From NCBI RefSeq assembly GCF_900104485.1, contig NZ_FMXQ01000010.1, positions 62,001-126,000 of the forward strand: 64,000 nucleotides of DNA. The letters run 5' to 3'. A program made the translations under genes and the position numbers. How positions within the stretch are numbered: position 1 is the first letter of the stretch; each line of letters opens with the position of its first letter. Shown here piece after piece: positions 47,789 through 56,710 of the stretch. The notes below the pieces were generated by a model. That model saw only the letters and a program-made list of their open reading frames with translations. It had not been told where the DNA came from and ran no database searches. Source of the stretch: Bauldia litoralis (GTDB lineage: Bacteria; Pseudomonadota; Alphaproteobacteria; Rhizobiales; Kaistiaceae).

Positions 47789-48229
47789 ATGACGAACAGT
47801 GCGCAAATCGAACGCAACCGGACCGTCGTCGCCGAATTCCTCGACGGCACCCATTCCGGCCGCTTCGAGGTGATCGAGGATACCGTCGCGGAAACCATCG
47901 TCACGCACGGTTTCCCGGGTGGAAATCCCGATAGTCGCGAAAGCTACCGGCAGTGGTTCCTCGGCTTCCAGGCCGGATTCACGGTCGTCGGCTTCGACGT
48001 TCCGGCGATGGTCGCCGACGAGGAGAGTGTGGCGGTGCGTTGGGAATTCACGGTCGACCATACCGGCCCGTTTGCCGGCGTCCCGGCGACGGGCAAGCGC
48101 ATCACCTTCGACGGCACCGCCTTCTACCGCCTGGAAAATGGCCGGATTGTCGAGACCTGGCTGCACATCGACCAGCTCTCGCTTCTCGGCCAGGTCGGCG
48201 CCTTGCCGGCCATGGCCAATGCCGCCTGA
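47789..48229 (+). CDS. SnoaL-like ester cyclase family protein
   Basis: The 146-residue cone-shaped alpha+beta protein has RWEFTVDHTGPFAGVPATGK and FYRLENGRIVETWLHIDQLS, typical of SnoaL-like polyketide cyclases. The chemistry is unknown. The ATG at 47789 lies seven bases after GGAG; an ATG at 47783 is too close to it. Probably controlled by the divergent TetR gene. Confidence 0.88.
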   Translation: MTNSAQIERNRTVVAEFLDGTHSGRFEVIEDTVAETIVTHGFPGGNPDSRESYRQWFLGFQAGFTVVGFDVPAMVADEESVAVRWEFTVDHTGPFAGVPATGKRITFDGTAFYRLENGRIVETWLHIDQLSLLGQVGALPAMANAA

Positions 48230-48250
48230 GCGACAGGCCAGGCCCACAAC

Positions 48251-48283
48251 AAAAAAAGGCGAGAGGAGACTTCTCCTCTCGCC
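48251..48283 (-). terminator. Intrinsic terminator of the envelope-protein operon
   Basis: A near-perfect 11-12 bp stem (GGCGAGAGGAGA with TCTCCTCTCGCC) is followed on the minus strand by a seven-T run (48257-48251). It lies 24 bases after the stop of the minus-strand gene and may also stop the convergent SnoaL transcript. Confidence 0.85.
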
Positions 48284-48306
48284 TTCCTCGCTCGGTCGAT
48301 GCGCGA

Positions 48307-49203
48307 CTAGACGCGTCGTGCGACGAACACGCGGGACACCGTGTTGCCATCCCGGTGCGAGCCGCCCATCGTGGCGCCGAACCACGCTGCGACGAGCGCG
48401 ATCAGGAACCCGGTCGCGGTGAGGAAGCCCATGACCAGCGTCGCATTCTGCGCCGCATCGGTCGCTTCCTCGGCGGCATCGGCCGCGGCCTCGGCGGCGG
48501 ATTGCGCCTCGGCATAGACCTCATCGACCCGGGCCTCGGCCTCTTCCTGCGTCAACGCCGTGCGGGAAGCGACGAGTTCGGCCAGATAGGTCTTGTCGTC
48601 GGCATCGAGTTCACCGTCGGCAACGGCGCGCGCCAGGATCTGCGCACCCTGCTCCCGGACTTCACTCGCCCGCGAGGCCGATATCGGCGGCGTGGCGCGG
48701 GTCAGCTTGTCGACGGTATAGCCCGCGACCGCTTCCGCTCCATCCGACTGGACCACGGAGCCCGCCGCATCGACCGCGGCGGAACCGACCTGGGCAGCAC
48801 CGGTCGCCACAGAGGTTGCCGTGGAAATCCCGATCCAGGCGAAAACGAAAACGCCGAGCGCCCAGATGACCGCGCCATGGAGCGCGTCGCGCATCTCGAC
48901 TTCGCCGCCGGTCGCGTCACCGACGGGCGGCCGCATCCGGCCAGCCACGTATCCGCCGACATAGTAGGCGAAGGCGGTCGAGGCGAGGAACCAGATCGCG
49001 GCGATGATGCCGATGGTCGTGACGCCTGCCCCATCGTTATCCCAGGGCGATACGAGCCCAAGGCCGAGCGCCGACCCGAAGCCGACAAACACCACGCTGG
49101 TCGCCAGCGCGACAGCCGCTCCGGCGAAAATGGCGCTCCAGTTGAAGTATGAGGCGACCGGGCTGCCGGCCGCCGGTGTGACCACGCTTGTTGTGTTGCT
49201 CAT
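48307..49203 (-). CDS. Conserved membrane protein (PhnA-like annotation in Rhizobiales)
   Basis: The 298-residue protein has four predicted membrane helices in its first 125 residues and one near the C-terminus. Between them is a long polar region with an EEAEARVDEVYAEAQSAAEA coiled-coil stretch, probably periplasmic. Similar proteins are labelled PhnA-like without experimental support. It is cotranscribed with a 24-residue microprotein gene and closed by a strong terminator. Confidence 0.8.
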   Translation of the reverse strand: MSNTTSVVTPAAGSPVASYFNWSAIFAGAAVALATSVVFVGFGSALGLGLVSPWDNDGAGVTTIGIIAAIWFLASTAFAYYVGGYVAGRMRPPVGDATGGEVEMRDALHGAVIWALGVFVFAWIGISTATSVATGAAQVGSAAVDAAGSVVQSDGAEAVAGYTVDKLTRATPPISASRASEVREQGAQILARAVADGELDADDKTYLAELVASRTALTQEEAEARVDEVYAEAQSAAEAAADAAEEATDAAQNATLVMGFLTATGFLIALVAAWFGATMGGSHRDGNTVSRVFVARRV

Positions 49204-49223
49204 GACCCTGCCCCCGATCCGGC

Positions 49224-49298
49224 TCAAGCCAAACCGACGAAGGACAGGATCGCCATGACAACGACGATGAGTCCGATGATGTAGATGATGCCATGCAT
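49224..49298 (-). CDS. 24-residue single-helix membrane microprotein
   Basis: The minus strand encodes 24 residues, MHGIIYIIGLIVVVMAILSF plus four more, almost entirely one membrane helix. The ATG at 49298 has AGAGGAGACGC upstream, a strong ribosome site, and the stop lies 20 bases before the larger membrane gene. Size, hydrophobicity, ribosome site and position support a real gene. The 206 bases upstream of it hold no other clear gene. Confidence 0.7.
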   Translation of the reverse strand: MHGIIYIIGLIVVVMAILSFVGLA

Positions 49299-49504
49299 GG
49301 TGTTGCGTCTCCTCTCGATGATCCCTTTCGGGACGGTTCCGGCTGTCGAGCGCGCGAACGACATCGGCCCGGCAAAACCGCCGAGGAAGACACTTCGTTT
49401 TACGTGCGTTGTTGCGTCGCCAGCCCGCCTGACCTTACCGCCAGGCTATCGGAGACAAGAACGCGCCATCGCCAAATCGGTTCCACGGCCCTGACGACTC
49501 TCCG

Positions 49505-50251
49505 TCAGGCAGCGGGGATGGCGTCCAGCACGGTTTCGAGGAACGCGCCAAGATCGTCGGTCAGGAACTCGACATGCGGTTCATTGCGCCCCTCGACCTC
49601 CCAATCCTCGTGGAAGACCTCGGCAGTGCCACCAGGCACGACCAGAACGGTTCGCATGCCCAGCGCCGCCGGGACTGCGAGATTGCGCGAAAGATCCTCG
49701 AACATCGCCGCCCGCGCCGGATCGATCCCGGTCTCGGCGATGAAGCCGTCATAGGTCTCGCGATTGGGCTTGGGCAGAAGCCCGGCACGAACGATGTCGA
49801 AGATGTCCTCGAAGTGATCGGTGATGCCGAGTCGCGCGGCTACCTTCTCCGCATGTGCCTTGCTGCCGTTGGTGAAGATGAACTTGCGACCCGGCAGCCG
49901 CTGCAGCGCCGCGGCCAACCGTGGATCTGGCTGCACCACCGAATGGTCGATGTCATGGACGAATTCGAGGAATTCGTCCGGCTTGATCCCATGCTCCTCC
50001 ATCAGTCCGCGCAGCGTCGTGCCATAGCGACGATAGTAGTCCTTCTGCACGGCATGGGCTTCGGTCGGCCCCATCTTGAGCAGGCGGCCGACATAGTCGT
50101 GAATGCGCTGGTCGACCTGGAGAAAGAGGTTAGCGTGGCGCGGATAGAGCGTGTTGTCGAGATCGAAAATCCAGCCGTCGACGGAGGCAAAGGGCTTCAG
50201 GTCGGCGACCGTGTGTCCGTTGGCCTGGCGCGGCGCGGGGATGTCGTTCAT
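49505..50251 (-). CDS. HAD family pyrimidine 5'-nucleotidase
   Basis: The 248-residue HAD phosphatase has motif [10 protein letters not shown], motif II FTNGS, motif III lysine near LLPKPN and motif IV FEDLSRN. It belongs to the pyrimidine 5'-nucleotidase branch. The ATG overlaps the argB stop as ATGA, an arrangement fixed in Rhizobiales. Confidence 0.93.
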   Translation of the reverse strand: MNDIPAPRQANGHTVADLKPFASVDGWIFDLDNTLYPRHANLFLQVDQRIHDYVGRLLKMGPTEAHAVQKDYYRRYGTTLRGLMEEHGIKPDEFLEFVHDIDHSVVQPDPRLAAALQRLPGRKFIFTNGSKAHAEKVAARLGITDHFEDIFDIVRAGLLPKPNRETYDGFIAETGIDPARAAMFEDLSRNLAVPAALGMRTVLVVPGGTAEVFHEDWEVEGRNEPHVEFLTDDLGAFLETVLDAIPAA

Positions 50252-51153
50252 GGCAGGATCAGCGTTCCGGCGCCATGATCGGTGAACAGTTCGAGCAGGA
50301 CGCAATGCGGCGTCTTGCCGTTGAGAATGACGACGCCTTCGACACCGCGATCAAGGGCCTCGATGCAGGTCTCGACCTTGGGGATCATACCGCCCGTGAT
50401 GGTGCCATCGGCGATCAGCGCCTTCACCTCGGCGACCGTCAGTTCCTTGATCAGCTTGCCGTTCCTGTCGAGCACGCCGGGGACATCGGTCAGGAACAGG
50501 AGCCGCGCTGCGCCGAGCGAGCCGGCGATCGCGCCGGCAAAGGTATCGGCGTTGACGTTGTAGGTCTCGCCGTCGGCGCCGGGAGCGACAGGCGCGATGA
50601 CCGGGATCAGTTCGGCGCCGAGCAGCATGTCGATCACCGCGCGATTCACCGTCTTCGGTTCACCGACGAAGCCGAGATCGATTACTTTCTCGATGTTCGA
50701 ATCCGGATCGATCTCGGTGCGCCGCATCTTCTCGGCGACCACCATGTTGCCGTCCTTGCCGGAGAGACCGACCGCCTTGCCGCCCTCGGCGTTGATCGCC
50801 ATGACGATCTCTTTGTTGATCGAGCCGGCCAGCACCATCTCGACGACATGGATCGTGCGCTTGTCGGTCACGCGCAGGCCACCGCGGAACTCGGACTCGA
50901 TGTCGAGCTTCTTGAGCATTTCGCCGATCTGCGGTCCGCCGCCATGGACGACGACCGGACGAACGCCGGATGTCTCGATCATGGTGATGTCGCGGGCGAA
51001 ATCCTTCGACAATTCGGCATCGCCCATGGCGTGACCGCCGTATTTGACGACGACGATCTTGCCCTCGTAGCGCAGCATGTAGGGCAGCGCCGCCGAGATC
51101 AGGCGGGCCTTGGCGATGGCATTCTCGGTGTCCTGATCGTAGCTGTCGACCAT
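50248..51153 (-). CDS. argB: Acetylglutamate kinase
   Basis: The 301-residue amino-acid kinase has [12 protein letters not shown] for phosphates, [13 protein letters not shown] for the substrate and [14 protein letters not shown] near the C-terminus. It catalyses the second step of arginine synthesis and is usually feedback-inhibited by arginine. The start at 51153 is chosen over upstream in-frame codons because [10 protein letters not shown] then falls at the usual place. Confidence 0.98.
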   Translation of the reverse strand: MVDSYDQDTENAIAKARLISAALPYMLRYEGKIVVVKYGGHAMGDAELSKDFARDITMIETSGVRPVVVHGGGPQIGEMLKKLDIESEFRGGLRVTDKRTIHVVEMVLAGSINKEIVMAINAEGGKAVGLSGKDGNMVVAEKMRRTEIDPDSNIEKVIDLGFVGEPKTVNRAVIDMLLGAELIPVIAPVAPGADGETYNVNADTFAGAIAGSLGAARLLFLTDVPGVLDRNGKLIKELTVAEVKALIADGTITGGMIPKVETCIEALDRGVEGVVILNGKTPHCVLLELFTDHGAGTLILP

Positions 51154-51363
51154 ACCTGTACGCTCTCGATGAAGGTGGGCGGCCTCTATAGCCGCTGCGG
51201 ACCGTGGCGACAATCGCAGCCGGAAGCGGCACGAAGAAGACGCCGGCCCGATTGGCGATATCTGCGAATGGGCGCGCGACGCCACCGGCGCTTGAATGTC
51301 GGGCGCCGCATCCGTACAAGCCGATTGCCCGCAACCCGTGGCGATCGTCCCGAGGCCAGCCCG

Positions 51364-51651
51364 ATGTTTCGTCTCCTTCTCGTCCTGATCATCGCCGCCG
51401 CTGCGCTACCTCTCCTCGTCGAGAGCACCACGTCGCCCTGCGAGGCGCTGGAGCGCCGGCTCGCCCAGGCCGAGTCGCGCGCCGCCGGAACGTCGCCGCT
51501 GTCGAGCCTCCTGCCGAGCCCGGCGCCGCAGCCCTCCGGCAGCGGTATGGCGACCGTCGCGGTGCGGGAAAGGTATCCCGACCTGCCGCCGACGGCTGCC
51601 TGCTACATCGTCTATTACGAGACCTATTACCGGTCGATCGTCGGCAGCTAG
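51364..51651 (+). CDS. Small secreted or membrane-anchored protein
   Basis: The 95-residue protein has an N-terminal hydrophobic segment (2-19), a short coiled coil with one cysteine, a Ser/Pro linker and a tyrosine-rich end ([17 protein letters not shown]) with a second cysteine. No family is recognised. It is on the opposite strand from argB and engB, interrupting that gene series. Confidence 0.65.
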   Translation: MFRLLLVLIIAAAALPLLVESTTSPCEALERRLAQAESRAAGTSPLSSLLPSPAPQPSGSGMATVAVRERYPDLPPTAACYIVYYETYYRSIVGS

Positions 51652-51667
51652 CCGGCCGAAGGGCCGC

Positions 51668-52306
51668 TCACAGCAGCGCGGCGATCACCGCGCGCAGTTC
51701 GGGAATGCCAAGGCCGGTTCGCGACGCGGTCTGGATAATCTCCGGATGCGCCGCCGGGCGCTTCGAAATCGCCAGCCGGGTTGCGGCGAGCACGGCCTCA
51801 AGAGCCGTGGCCTTCGGCTGATCGCACTTGGTGAGCACGATCTGGTAGGAAACCGCCGCCGTGTCGAGGACATCAAGGGCTTCGATGTCGTTCGCCTTCA
51901 CGCCATGGCGTGAGTCGATCAGGACATAGACCCGACGCAGGTTCGAACGGCCGCGCAGGTAGTCGAAGATCAGCCGGGTCCAGGCGCCGATCGCCGTCTT
52001 GGAGGCGCGGGCATAGCCGTAGCCCGGCATGTCGACGATGGTCAGGGCGGGCCCGGCGGAGAAGAAATTCAGTTCGCGGGTCCGGCCGGGCGTATTGGAG
52101 GTGCGGGCCAGCGCCTTCTGTCCGGTCAGCGCGTTGATCAGGGACGACTTGCCGACATTCGAGCGGCCGGCGAAGGCGACCTCGATACCGGTGCGCGGGG
52201 GAAGTCCGTCGACCGCGCCGGCGCTCATCACATAGGCCCAGGGACCGGCAAATAGCAGCCGCCCCTTCTCAAGGTCCGCGTCGTTGTCTTGCGATGACTC
52301 GGTCAT
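51668..52306 (-). CDS. engB: Ribosome biogenesis GTP-binding protein EngB/YsxC
   Basis: The 212-residue GTPase has G1 [13 protein letters not shown]2 NTPGRT, G3 VDMPGYGYA and G4 TKCDQ. It assists assembly of the large ribosomal subunit. It lies downstream of yidC in the rpmH operon order. Confidence 0.97.
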   Translation of the reverse strand: MTESSQDNDADLEKGRLLFAGPWAYVMSAGAVDGLPPRTGIEVAFAGRSNVGKSSLINALTGQKALARTSNTPGRTRELNFFSAGPALTIVDMPGYGYARASKTAIGAWTRLIFDYLRGRSNLRRVYVLIDSRHGVKANDIEALDVLDTAAVSYQIVLTKCDQPKATALEAVLAATRLAISKRPAAHPEIIQTASRTGLGIPELRAVIAALL

Positions 52307-52364
52307 GGCCCGGACGGCCTCCCGCAGCTATGGCGGCGGCCCGGGGACCCGGACCGTCCGAAGA

Positions 52365-54371
52365 TCAGGCTTCTGCCGGTCGGGACGGCTTTGCCGTCGG
52401 CTTCCGTCGCTTTGCGGCTGGCTTCGCCTTGGGCGCAGCCTTCTTCTTCGGCGTCGACGACTTGGCCGGGACCGACTTGGCGGCGGGCGCCGAGTCGTTG
52501 GCCGGCTTCGGCGCCTCGACGGCCTTGGTGGCGCCGCCCGACGACTTCGGGGTGCCACCGCCAGCGCCACCTTCGGGCGTCGGCTTCTTGAGGCCAACCG
52601 ATTCCAGGATGTTGCCCATCAGGTTCACGTCAACGCCCTGGCGGCGCATGATGTAATATTGCTGGGCGACCGACAGCGTGTTGTTCCAGGCCCAGTAGAT
52701 GACCAGACCGGCCGGGAAGCCCGCCAGCATGAACATGAAGATCAGCGGCATCCAGGTGAAGATCATCCGCTGGGTCGGGTCCGGCGGCGTCGGGTTCAGC
52801 CGCATCTGGACGAACATCGAGATGCCCATCAGCAACGGCCAGACGCCGAGCATCAGGAAATCCGGCGGCGTCCAGGGGATCAGCCCGAAGAGGTTGAAGA
52901 TCGACGTCGGGTCGGGCGCCGACAAATCCTGAATCCAGCCGAAGAACGGCGCATGCCGCATCTCGATGGTGACGAAGAGCACCTTGTAGAGCGCGAAGAA
53001 GACCGGAATCTGGATCGCGATCGGCCAGCAGCCCGCGAGCGGATTGATCTTTTCCTTCTTGTACAGCTCCATCAAGGCCTGCTGCTGCTTGACCTTGTCG
53101 TCCTTGTATTGCTCGCGCAGCTCCGTCATCTGGGGCTGCACCTTCTTCATCGCGCTCATCGACTTGTAGGACTTGTTGGCGAGCGGGAAGAAGACCAGCT
53201 TGACGAGGACGGTCACGGCAAGGATGGCGACGCCGAAGTTGCCAAGCATGCGGAACAGCCAGTCGATGAGGAAAAACATCGGCTTGGTGAAGAAGTAGAA
53301 CCAGCCCCAGTCGATCAGGAGCTCGAAGCTCTCGATGTCGTAGGTTTCCTGGTAGCCATCGACGACCGAGACCTGCTTGGCGCCGGCGAAGAGGCGGCTG
53401 GTGCTTTCTGCCGTGCCGCCGGCCTGGATCGTCAGCGGCGAGCCGCTGAAATCGGCCTGATAGCGAAGCGAGGGGTCGGTCGAGCGGAGGAACCGGCCGG
53501 TGAATTCCTGGTCGGCCGGCGGGATCAGGGTCGTCGCCCAGTATTTGTCGGTGATGCCGAGCCAGCCGCGCTTGGCCGGCGACATGACCATCGGCGGGAC
53601 GTCCTCGAGATCGCTGTAGTCGATCTCCTCAAGCCCTTCGTCGCCGAAAACGCCGATCAGGCCTTCATGCAGGATGAAGAAGCCCTCGATCACCGGCTCG
53701 TCAAGACGCGTCACCCGTCCATAGGGCGTCAGCGCAACGGCTGCATCCGTCGCGTTGGACACCGTTTCGGTGACGCTGAACATGTAGAATTCGTCGACCG
53801 AGATCTTACGCTCGAAGACCAAGCCCTGGCCGTTGTCATACGTCAGGGTGACCGGCGAACCGACGGCAAGCGTCGCACCTTCCGGCGCTGTCCAGATCGT
53901 CTCGGGACCCGGCAGCGGGCCGTTGTCGGCCGAACCGATCCAGCCGAACTCGGCGAAGTAGCCATCCGGCCCCTTGGCCGGCGACAGGAGGATGATCGTC
54001 GGGCTGTTCGGGTCGACCGTCTCGTGGAAGTCGTTGAGACGAAGATCGTCGATCCGTCCGCCGCGAAGATTGACCGAGCCGCTCAGGCGTTCCGTGACGA
54101 CCGGGACGCGGGGCGATTCCGCCAGCGCCGCATCGCGGGTCAGCGCTCCGGTCTCGCCGATGCCGGCGGGCGCGACGCCGGCCGGAGCCGGAACCCCGGG
54201 AATATTAGCGTTGTCGCCGGTCGCAGGGGTCGCGGGACTGGCGGTCTGCTCAGCAATGATCTGTTGCTGGCGCGCCTTTTCGATTTCCGGGCCGGCAACG
54301 AAATATTGCCAGCCGATCAGCACCGCAATCGACAGCGCGATGGCCACGAGAAAGTTCTTGTTGTCCATCAT
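52365..54371 (-). CDS. yidC: Membrane protein insertase YidC
   Basis: The 668-residue insertase has an N-terminal helix (NFLVAIALSIAVLIGWQYFV), a large periplasmic beta domain (about 70-360), the five-helix core (NKSYKSMSAMKKVQPQMTEL; CWPIAIQIPVFFALYKVLF) and an unusually long tail. The last 80 residues are Ala/Lys/Pro-rich and basic, suited to ribosome binding. The start overlaps the rnpA stop; two adjacent ATGs (54371, 54368) are possible. Confidence 0.97.
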   Translation of the reverse strand: MMDNKNFLVAIALSIAVLIGWQYFVAGPEIEKARQQQIIAEQTASPATPATGDNANIPGVPAPAGVAPAGIGETGALTRDAALAESPRVPVVTERLSGSVNLRGGRIDDLRLNDFHETVDPNSPTIILLSPAKGPDGYFAEFGWIGSADNGPLPGPETIWTAPEGATLAVGSPVTLTYDNGQGLVFERKISVDEFYMFSVTETVSNATDAAVALTPYGRVTRLDEPVIEGFFILHEGLIGVFGDEGLEEIDYSDLEDVPPMVMSPAKRGWLGITDKYWATTLIPPADQEFTGRFLRSTDPSLRYQADFSGSPLTIQAGGTAESTSRLFAGAKQVSVVDGYQETYDIESFELLIDWGWFYFFTKPMFFLIDWLFRMLGNFGVAILAVTVLVKLVFFPLANKSYKSMSAMKKVQPQMTELREQYKDDKVKQQQALMELYKKEKINPLAGCWPIAIQIPVFFALYKVLFVTIEMRHAPFFGWIQDLSAPDPTSIFNLFGLIPWTPPDFLMLGVWPLLMGISMFVQMRLNPTPPDPTQRMIFTWMPLIFMFMLAGFPAGLVIYWAWNNTLSVAQQYYIMRRQGVDVNLMGNILESVGLKKPTPEGGAGGGTPKSSGGATKAVEAPKPANDSAPAAKSVPAKSSTPKKKAAPKAKPAAKRRKPTAKPSRPAEA

Positions 54372-54724
54372 GCTCCGGATCCGCCTCCGGCGGCCTCGTT
54401 CTGCGACAGTGCTGCCATTCCGCTGCTTAGATCGTCAACAAGTCGGTCAAAAGGAAGGCGCAGGGCTGCCCGACGCCCAATCAACACATAATCCGTGCTT
54501 TCGCTCGCACCACCCGCAGCCGAAAGCCTGACGACTTCCCGCAAGCGTCGACGAATGCGATTACGGACGACAGCGTTACCGATCTTCTTTGTCACGGTGA
54601 AGCCGAAACGTGGTTCGCGGCCTGTTTCAGTCGCCCGAAGCGCCTGAAGGACAAAGCCGGGGCGCGAAATGCGGCGGCCTCGACCGACCGCACGAAATTC
54701 ACTGCGACGCTTCAGCCGGTCCAT
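54368..54724 (-). CDS. rnpA: Ribonuclease P protein component
   Basis: The 118-residue basic protein shows RFGFTVTKKIGNAVVRNRIR with RRRLREVVR, the RNA-binding RNR signature. It assists the RNase P RNA in tRNA 5' processing. Its stop overlaps the yidC ATG as ATGA. rpmH lies 25 bases upstream. Confidence 0.97.
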   Translation of the reverse strand: MDRLKRRSEFRAVGRGRRISRPGFVLQALRATETGREPRFGFTVTKKIGNAVVRNRIRRRLREVVRLSAAGGASESTDYVLIGRRAALRLPFDRLVDDLSSGMAALSQNEAAGGGSGA

Positions 54725-54749
54725 GGGCCCGGCATCCGCCCGCCGGACT

Positions 54750-54884
54750 TCAGGCGGACAGCCGCTTGCGGCCGCGGGCGCGACGGGCCGCGATCACCTT
54801 CCGGCCGCCGGTGGTCGCCATGCGGGCGCGGAAGCCGTGCCGACGCTTGCGCACCAGCTTGCTGGGTTGGAATGTCCGTTTCAT
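54750..54884 (-). CDS. rpmH: Ribosomal protein L34 (44 residues)
   Basis: The minus strand encodes a complete 44-residue L34. It starts [20 protein letters not shown], continues [20 protein letters not shown] and ends RLSA. It heads the conserved rpmH-rnpA-yidC order. Confidence 0.98.
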   Translation of the reverse strand: MKRTFQPSKLVRKRRHGFRARMATTGGRKVIAARRARGRKRLSA

Positions 54885-55267
54885 ATCTACCTACATCTCC
54901 GCGCGAGAACGCGTCGGGCTTATAAGGTTCGGGTCGAATCGAGTCAACGCTACCCGTGGCCGCATGCCAGCGGCCCGCCACCAGCTGGGAGGCGAGAGAA
55001 CGCCGGAATCGCGCCGCGAGCAGCACCCCGATCCACGAATTTGACCGGCAAATTACATTAGCGCATTGTTTTTGCAAGATGATTCTGTCGAAGCCATCGC
55101 AAGGACGGGCTCGTCACTCCGTCCAGGGACCTTGTAGCAAAAAATATGGCGCCCCCTTTCGCCATCCCCAACTGGTAACCGGATGACCGCATCTTGTTCC
55201 GACGGCCTGCGCAACATGTCCCATTTCGCCATCTACCAATCGGCTTCGGTCGCGGCTACAGAGTGTC
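54885..55267. promoter_or_regulatory. Divergent gap rpmH / FAD oxidoreductase, with rpmH promoter candidate
   Basis: This 383-base stretch holds no gene I can support. On the minus strand TTGCAA (55077-55072) and TAATTT (55055-55050), 16 bases apart, form a modest promoter toward rpmH. Two GANTC sites touch at 54936-54945. A 6-bp inverted repeat (GGACGG 55103-55108 with CCGTCC 55119-55124) lies nearer the oxidoreductase. No DnaA-box cluster was seen. Confidence 0.45.
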
Positions 55268-56704
55268 ATGGCTGAAGAGCTGAAACCGGATATCTGCGTC
55301 ATCGGCGGCGGGCCCGCCGGTATCGCCGTCGCCATTGCGGCTGCGAATGCCGAGGTTCCCGTTGTCCTCGTCGAAGGCAGCGAGATGGGCGGCGTCAACG
55401 TGGCCGCCGCGGTGCCCTCCAAGGCGCTTGTCGCGGCGGCGAGCCGATACGAAAGCCTGCGGGTCGGGCCGGCTTTTGGCGTGACCGGGGCACCGCTGCA
55501 GGTCAATCTCGGCAAGGTCCACGATCATCTTCGCTCGGCGACCGAGGCGGTGGCGGCCAACGGGTCGGCCGAACGGCTGACCGCGCTCGGCGCCACGGTC
55601 GTCAAGGCGCAGGCCCGATTCGTCGACGGGCATACGGTGGTTGCCGGCGACACGACGATCCGCGCCAAGCATTTCGTTATCGCCACCGGCGCCAAGCCGG
55701 TCATTCCCGATGTTCCGGGTCTCGGCGAGGTCGACTACCTGACCTTCGAGACGATCTTCGACGCGACGCGAAAGATGGGCCACCTGATCGTGCTCGGCGC
55801 CGGTCGATACGGACTTGAGATCGCGCAGGCCTATACCCGGCTGGGCATCGACGCGACGGTGATCGACGACGGGCCGGCGCTCGCCGACGAGGATCCGGAA
55901 CTCGCGGCGCTGGTGCTGGAACGCCTGCGGGCCGAAGGGATTCGCGTCCGCGACCGGACACGTATCCTTGGTGTGGCCAGGCGGCGCGGAGGAATCCGGG
56001 CGACCGTCGCCGCCATCGCCGGGAGCGAAAGCGAGGAGATCCCGGTCGACGGCACACATATTCTCGTCGCACCGAGCCGGCGGGCAGCCAATATCGGCGG
56101 ACTTGGCCTCGACAAGGCCGGCATCGAGCATGATGGCGAGGGCATCAAGGTCGATCCGCATTTGCGGACGACCAACAACCGCGTCCATGCGATCGGCGAT
56201 GTGATCGCAGGGCCCGCCGGCGTCAACCGCGCCGAACATCAGGCGGCGATGGTGGCCAAGCGACTATTGCGCCAGGCCGGACCTGCGACCGGCGTGTTCC
56301 CCATCCCCTCCATGGCGATGACCGATCCGGCACTGGCCGCGGTCGGCCTTGACGAAAACGAGGCCCACCGGAAGCACAAGGATGTCCGTGTGCTGCGATT
56401 GCCGTTTGCCGAAAGCGACCTGAACCAGGCCGACCGAGCGACGTCTGGATTGCTGAAGATCATTGTCACGGATCGCGGGCAAATCCTTGGCGCCGCCGCG
56501 GTCGGCCGCGAGGCAGGCGAGGTCATAGCCCTCTGGTCGCTGGCGATCGCCAACCGGCTCACCATTGACGCCATGCAGACCTTCGTGGCGCCGTATCCGA
56601 CCCGTGCCGACCTGTCGCGGCGGATCGCCGAAAGCTTCACCGGCCCGGGTTTGACGCCACCGCCGCGGCGACGCATCATCGATTTCCTGAGAAAATCCGG
56701 CTGA
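55268..56704 (+). CDS. FAD/NAD(P) oxidoreductase of disulfide-reductase fold lacking redox cysteines
   Basis: The 478-residue protein has the FAD motif VIGGGPAGIA (11-20), a central NAD(P) motif VLGAGRYGLEIAQAYTRLG, the second FAD contact VHAIGDV and a C-terminal dimerisation domain, like dihydrolipoamide dehydrogenase. The CxxxxC of GGxCxNxGCxPSK is replaced: GGVNVAAAVPSK puts Val43 and Ala48 there. The C-terminal HPTxSE dyad reads PYPTRAD. It cannot use the classical dithiol mechanism. It is followed after six bases by a histidine kinase gene. Confidence 0.85.
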   Translation: MAEELKPDICVIGGGPAGIAVAIAAANAEVPVVLVEGSEMGGVNVAAAVPSKALVAAASRYESLRVGPAFGVTGAPLQVNLGKVHDHLRSATEAVAANGSAERLTALGATVVKAQARFVDGHTVVAGDTTIRAKHFVIATGAKPVIPDVPGLGEVDYLTFETIFDATRKMGHLIVLGAGRYGLEIAQAYTRLGIDATVIDDGPALADEDPELAALVLERLRAEGIRVRDRTRILGVARRRGGIRATVAAIAGSESEEIPVDGTHILVAPSRRAANIGGLGLDKAGIEHDGEGIKVDPHLRTTNNRVHAIGDVIAGPAGVNRAEHQAAMVAKRLLRQAGPATGVFPIPSMAMTDPALAAVGLDENEAHRKHKDVRVLRLPFAESDLNQADRATSGLLKIIVTDRGQILGAAAVGREAGEVIALWSLAIANRLTIDAMQTFVAPYPTRADLSRRIAESFTGPGLTPPPRRRIIDFLRKSG

Positions 56705-56710
56705 TTGGCT

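Noticed and set aside
52284-54491. Plus-strand 735-codon frame opposite yidC and part of rnpA
   Set aside because: Antisense to intact yidC; length reflects GC bias only.
54885-55267. Possible replication origin beside rpmH
   Set aside because: No DnaA-box cluster, no AT-rich unwinding region and no dnaA; in Alphaproteobacteria the origin is usually near hemE/parAB.
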